64,000 bases of DNA, from positions 124,001-188,000 of the forward strand of contig NZ_CP029763.1 in assembly GCF_006874585.1 (NCBI RefSeq), read 5' to 3'. Source of the stretch: Sphingomonas sp. IC081. Lineage in GTDB: Bacteria; Pseudomonadota; Alphaproteobacteria; Sphingomonadales; Sphingomonadaceae. This document shows, one piece after another, positions 61,127 to 64,000 of the stretch. The notes beneath the pieces were generated by a model, which did not search any database, was not told where the DNA came from, and was given only the letters and a program-made list of their open reading frames with translations. Position 1 is the stretch's first letter. Each line of letters begins with the position of its first letter. The translations under genes were made by a program, and so were the position numbers.

Positions 61127-62374
61127 ATGGCATCTACACAATTTTCATTCTCGTCAGCGCAAGAAGCAGTCGATCCACGCGGTGTGATCAAGAACGCCGT
61201 CGAAAGTGGCAAGACGCTTCCCTCGAGCTGGTATTCCGATGAAGATATCTTCCAACGCGAGCAACGGACGATATTCCGTCGTGCCTGGGAATATGTGGGT
61301 CACAAAGGACGGGTCGGTCGAGCAGGAGACTATTTCACCTGTGAGGTCGGCGGCGTGCCACTCGTCATCGTTTGCGGTAATGATAATAAAGTACGGGCCT
61401 TCCATAATATTTGCCGGCATCGGCATCATCCCGTGGCCAATGGTAGTGGCAATCAGGGGCTCCTGATCTGTAACTATCATGCCTGGACGTATGAGCTTGA
61501 CGGCTCGCTCAGGGCCGCACCGAGAAGCAGGGAAAACCCCTCGTTCGATAAAAGTCAGCAGTGCCTGAAGCAGGCGTCGGTAGCGTTTCTCGGGGACATG
61601 GTTTTCGTCAATCCGATGGAGGACGCGCCTAGTCTCAGCACGGCCTTGGGGCCAATCGAGCAGTTGGTCCAAACTCGCAAGTTTCCAATGGAGACTGCCC
61701 GGTTCCGGGCGCGCCGATCAATTGAATTCAACGCGAACTGGAAGATCGTGTGGGACAATAATTGCGAATGCTATCACTGCCCCACGGTGCATCCCGCGTG
61801 GTATCGCAGCTCGCGTTTGGATCCCAAGCACATGTATACCTATCCCGTCGGTCCGCTCCAGATCGAGGGCACGCTGGATCTTCAGGAAGGCTCCCCGCCC
61901 GATTACGTATTTTTCGCTTGGCCAACGATCTGCTTTATGAGCTCTGGCGGTCAAGGCGCCCTTCCCGAAACCGTGATCGCAAACGAACCGGGCACTGGCG
62001 CAAGCAGTAAAGACCTTCTGCCAGGCTTCGTCGCATATCGGATCCATGCGCTGGGTGTTCGCCAAACGCGGATCGAGTTTGATGTCTACACCGTCAACGA
62101 CCTAACCGAAGAACAGGCCGACGAATGGTTGCAGATGATCGTGAAGATACTGTCGGAAGACCGTGAAGTATGCGAAGGGGTGCAAAGAGGACATGACTCC
62201 GGTATTGCCGACATGGGAACCCTTCTGACCGCTATCGACAGTGAGTTCATGGCCCAGACATGGGAGAGATTGGTCTATCGGGCCGTGACGGACCCTGATG
62301 CCGGCCTGTATGATCCGATACTGGAACCATCGGAGAACGGCCCTGCGAACCTGTTAAGGTCTGGAGCAGCATAG
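61127..62374 (+). CDS. Rieske aromatic/quaternary-amine oxygenase alpha subunit-like
   Basis: A 415-residue Rieske oxygenase, ATG after AAAGGA. Rieske cluster: Cys96-Arg-His98 (CRHRHHPVANGSGN) and Cys115-Asn-Tyr-His118 (CNYHAWTYELDGS). Iron site NNCECYHCPTVHPAWY with His217 and His222 and Asp210 upstream. The NWKIVWDNNCECYHCPT pattern resembles glycine-betaine/choline/carnitine monooxygenases (GbcA type) as well as aromatic ring hydroxylases. No small subunit or reductase is adjacent, so it must borrow the ferredoxin pair or an unlinked one. Confidence 0.92.
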   Translation: MASTQFSFSSAQEAVDPRGVIKNAVESGKTLPSSWYSDEDIFQREQRTIFRRAWEYVGHKGRVGRAGDYFTCEVGGVPLVIVCGNDNKVRAFHNICRHRHHPVANGSGNQGLLICNYHAWTYELDGSLRAAPRSRENPSFDKSQQCLKQASVAFLGDMVFVNPMEDAPSLSTALGPIEQLVQTRKFPMETARFRARRSIEFNANWKIVWDNNCECYHCPTVHPAWYRSSRLDPKHMYTYPVGPLQIEGTLDLQEGSPPDYVFFAWPTICFMSSGGQGALPETVIANEPGTGASSKDLLPGFVAYRIHALGVRQTRIEFDVYTVNDLTEEQADEWLQMIVKILSEDREVCEGVQRGHDSGIADMGTLLTAIDSEFMAQTWERLVYRAVTDPDAGLYDPILEPSENGPANLLRSGAA

Positions 62375-62820
62375 TTCCGTTGGCTTGCACGGTCGGCGCT
62401 GATGCCACCCAAGTTGCGCCCGATCGCCATCGTACGGGCGGATCGGGTCGAGTTCAAGGCGGCAATGCGCCGCGTGGGCGCCCACAAGCGCACCGCGCGG
62501 CGTTGCGCGCAATCGTGGTCGGACTGGTCTCCTTTACCCAGATCGGAAAGAATTGGCCGCTCCCAATCTGCATATGAGATTTCGGGCATCGTCGATGCCC
62601 AACGCCAACCCGCTCGCGCGTAGCCAGATATCCGGCGCAACATATTCAACCGGCGTCTAACACACCTGCCAGCTCGCACCTGGTTGTAGCGTTTCCACAC
62701 CATCCAGACTGATGTTGCTCCGATGGGCAACTCGAGCCATCGTACCCTCCATTGCTGGCGCGACGACGCGAATTCCTATCCTATACCGTCTTTGCGCCTT
62801 GTCGTTGCTACGATGCGCCG
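62375..62820. other. Gap between Rieske and MFS genes
   Basis: About 445 bp. Minus-strand frames here have atypical composition and lack start signals. No recognisable gene, IS end or RNA. Probably intergenic or decayed DNA; the two flanking genes are convergent. Confidence 0.4.
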
Positions 62821-63984
62821 TCAGGCTTCCTGTTTCAGCCGGAACTTCTGTATCGCGGTTGTGGTAAATAGAGCGAGCAAAACGGCCGCCAAGAAGCCTG
62901 TTACGGCCCAAGGGACAGCGGCAATGCCCATGTCGCCAATGACGTGCCCGAGGATGAATGTGCCGAAAGCCATTCCGATCGTCTGGAACGCCGGCAGGAG
63001 AACTGTAACTTTGCCGCTGGCATCGACAGCACACACCGCTGCGATCAAGAAGATCGTCCCGCTCGCCCACGAAATGTTGAACAGTGCTAGCTCAACCGTG
63101 AGCGTCGCAAATTCACCGGACTGAACCACGCCGAATACGAGCGCCGACATGGCCAGTGCGGATACGACCACAGGCCATCTTCGACCGAAGCGATCTCCCA
63201 CAGTCATGGCAAAGAGCGTGCCGAGAATGGCAAGTCCGGTTCCAATGGCAATCGACGTTGCAACCTGTGCATCGGGAAGGCCGTTGCCCGCGGCAATCTG
63301 CCCCGTAAACGCCCAAAACCCTCCCGCGCCCGCAAACCACAAGGTCGGAGCGGCAAGGGTCAGTGCGATTAGGCCGCGTGATACTGGACGCGAGGCAGTG
63401 ATTTCCTGTTGGCTTTCCTCCGCGGAATTTCCGGACCCGGCCGGGAGGAATGAAGCGGCGACGAAGGACGCAGCAAATAGCACCGCCATGATCAGAAGGA
63501 GGCTGACGGTGCCCGACAGGCGGTCGAGCAGCGGACTGGCATAGATGAGAACCGTGCTTAGCACGAGCGTCGCGCCATAGGCGAGGCCAAAGGAGCGCTC
63601 CACATGGCGGCTCTGTGCGAGTACGGGATAGCTCACCGCCAGGACCAGTCCTTCGCCGAACGCGCCGGTGAGAAGGCGGACGATGACCAATGTATCGAAA
63701 TCCCGTACAAAAAGGCTTGCGACCTGCCCGATCAGCGCGATCGCGGCGCCCACCCTCGCGATCGTCCGCCAATTGAAGCGATTTATCCAGAGCGGACCCG
63801 TAAGCGAGGCGGCCGCTATCGCCCAGAACTCCATTGCGGAGAGCATGCCTAGCTGGGCCGGTGACGCGTCGTACAACCGGGCGATGCTGCGGAGAAACGC
63901 TGGAACAATATAGAAGATGAGGCTTGCGGAACAGTATAGCAGGGCGCCCGCTACGATGGCTCGATTTTGCTGTGCCTTGATCAT
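62821..63984 (-). CDS. MFS transporter (paralogue 2)
   Basis: ATG at 63984 (GTG at 63999 is in frame, at the window edge) gives 387 residues with 12 helices (AIVAGALLYCSASLIFYIVP; LTGAFGEGLVLAVSYPVLAQ). Related over its whole length to the MFS at 59878 (FAGAGGFWAFTGQIAAGNGL versus YAGAGGFWSFSEQIAATNGF). The pair flanks the Rieske gene, as if a transporter gene was duplicated around it. Substrate unknown. Confidence 0.88.
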   Translation of the reverse strand: MIKAQQNRAIVAGALLYCSASLIFYIVPAFLRSIARLYDASPAQLGMLSAMEFWAIAAASLTGPLWINRFNWRTIARVGAAIALIGQVASLFVRDFDTLVIVRLLTGAFGEGLVLAVSYPVLAQSRHVERSFGLAYGATLVLSTVLIYASPLLDRLSGTVSLLLIMAVLFAASFVAASFLPAGSGNSAEESQQEITASRPVSRGLIALTLAAPTLWFAGAGGFWAFTGQIAAGNGLPDAQVATSIAIGTGLAILGTLFAMTVGDRFGRRWPVVVSALAMSALVFGVVQSGEFATLTVELALFNISWASGTIFLIAAVCAVDASGKVTVLLPAFQTIGMAFGTFILGHVIGDMGIAAVPWAVTGFLAAVLLALFTTTAIQKFRLKQEA

Positions 63985-64000
63985 CGACTCTACCTGCACA

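Noticed and set aside
62275..62730. 151-codon leftward frame overlapping the Rieske 3' end
   Set aside because: Overlaps a well-supported gene on the other strand and is rich in Arg/Ser with no domain.
1..64000. CRISPR array, tRNA or rRNA genes
   Set aside because: No regularly spaced identical repeats with spacers, no cloverleaf-like sequence and no rRNA core motifs were noticed on reading both strands; short RNAs could still be missed without a covariance search.

Overview
The window looks like accessory DNA, most likely a conjugative megaplasmid or integrative conjugative element, from an alphaproteobacterium of the Sphingomonadales (Sphingobium/Novosphingobium/Sphingomonas type). The reasons are the high G+C, a MucR-type regulator, the gene order of the F-type transfer operon, the TonB-receptor-linked catabolic genes and the density of ring-oxygenase genes. 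The genus is inferred; no rRNA, replication gene or tRNA is visible.

Layout. (1) 1-8.4 kb is a backbone/maintenance region. It holds a MucR-like regulator, a winged-helix protein, an AbiEi/AbiEii type IV toxin-antitoxin pair, a DUF1810 gene coupled to a 45-residue ORF, a tyrosine recombinase with a dif-like inverted repeat upstream, a membrane diguanylate cyclase, a small XRE regulator and short unknown proteins. (2) 8.4-27.1 kb is one leftward operon for an F-type type IV secretion/mating apparatus, transcribed traA-L-E-K-B-dsbC-traV-C-orf-trbI-S26 peptidase-traW-orf-traU-trbC-traN-F-H-G, with mostly overlapping start and stop codons. No relaxase or coupling protein lies inside the window. 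An operator-like array (27264-27350) sits between traA and a divergent candidate DNA-binding protein. A lytic transglycosylase follows at 28.5-29.4 kb. (3) 30.4-33.9 kb is glutathione-dependent formaldehyde detoxification (fghA, a VOC protein, adhC) with a divergent LysR gene. (4) 34.2-35.5 kb is an IS3-family element abutting the 3' remnant of a TonB receptor.

(5) 36.2-50 kb is an aromatic catabolic cluster. It contains a [2Fe-2S] ferredoxin, a ferredoxin reductase, an IclR regulator, and the lower meta-cleavage genes (hydratase, acylating acetaldehyde dehydrogenase, hydroxyoxovalerate aldolase). On the other strand are a small HTH-like protein, a VanA-class Rieske oxygenase, IclR, an extradiol dioxygenase, a cupin, an alpha/beta hydrolase and two SDRs. 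A divergent MFS transporter is translationally coupled to a SIR2-domain protein. Together the genes could hydroxylate or demethylate an aromatic, cleave the ring by the meta route, hydrolyse the product and yield pyruvate plus acetyl-CoA; the formaldehyde genes would handle any C1 released by demethylation. The substrate is not known. (6) 50-55.7 kb is a second leftward module: TPP-dependent enzyme, aspartate dehydrogenase, aldehyde dehydrogenase, IclR, an unknown protein and RidA. Related palindromes lie upstream of both the TPP gene and the IclR gene. (7) 56.3-64 kb holds a full-length TonB receptor, a TetR regulator with a clear operator, two paralogous MFS transporters and a second Rieske oxygenase of the betaine/carnitine-monooxygenase-like type.

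The most interesting signals are the phased TGTCC-N9-GGACA array at the tra promoter, the dif-like site before the recombinase, the SIR2 gene coupled to a catabolic transporter, the shared IclR-type palindromes, and the aspartate dehydrogenase/RidA module.
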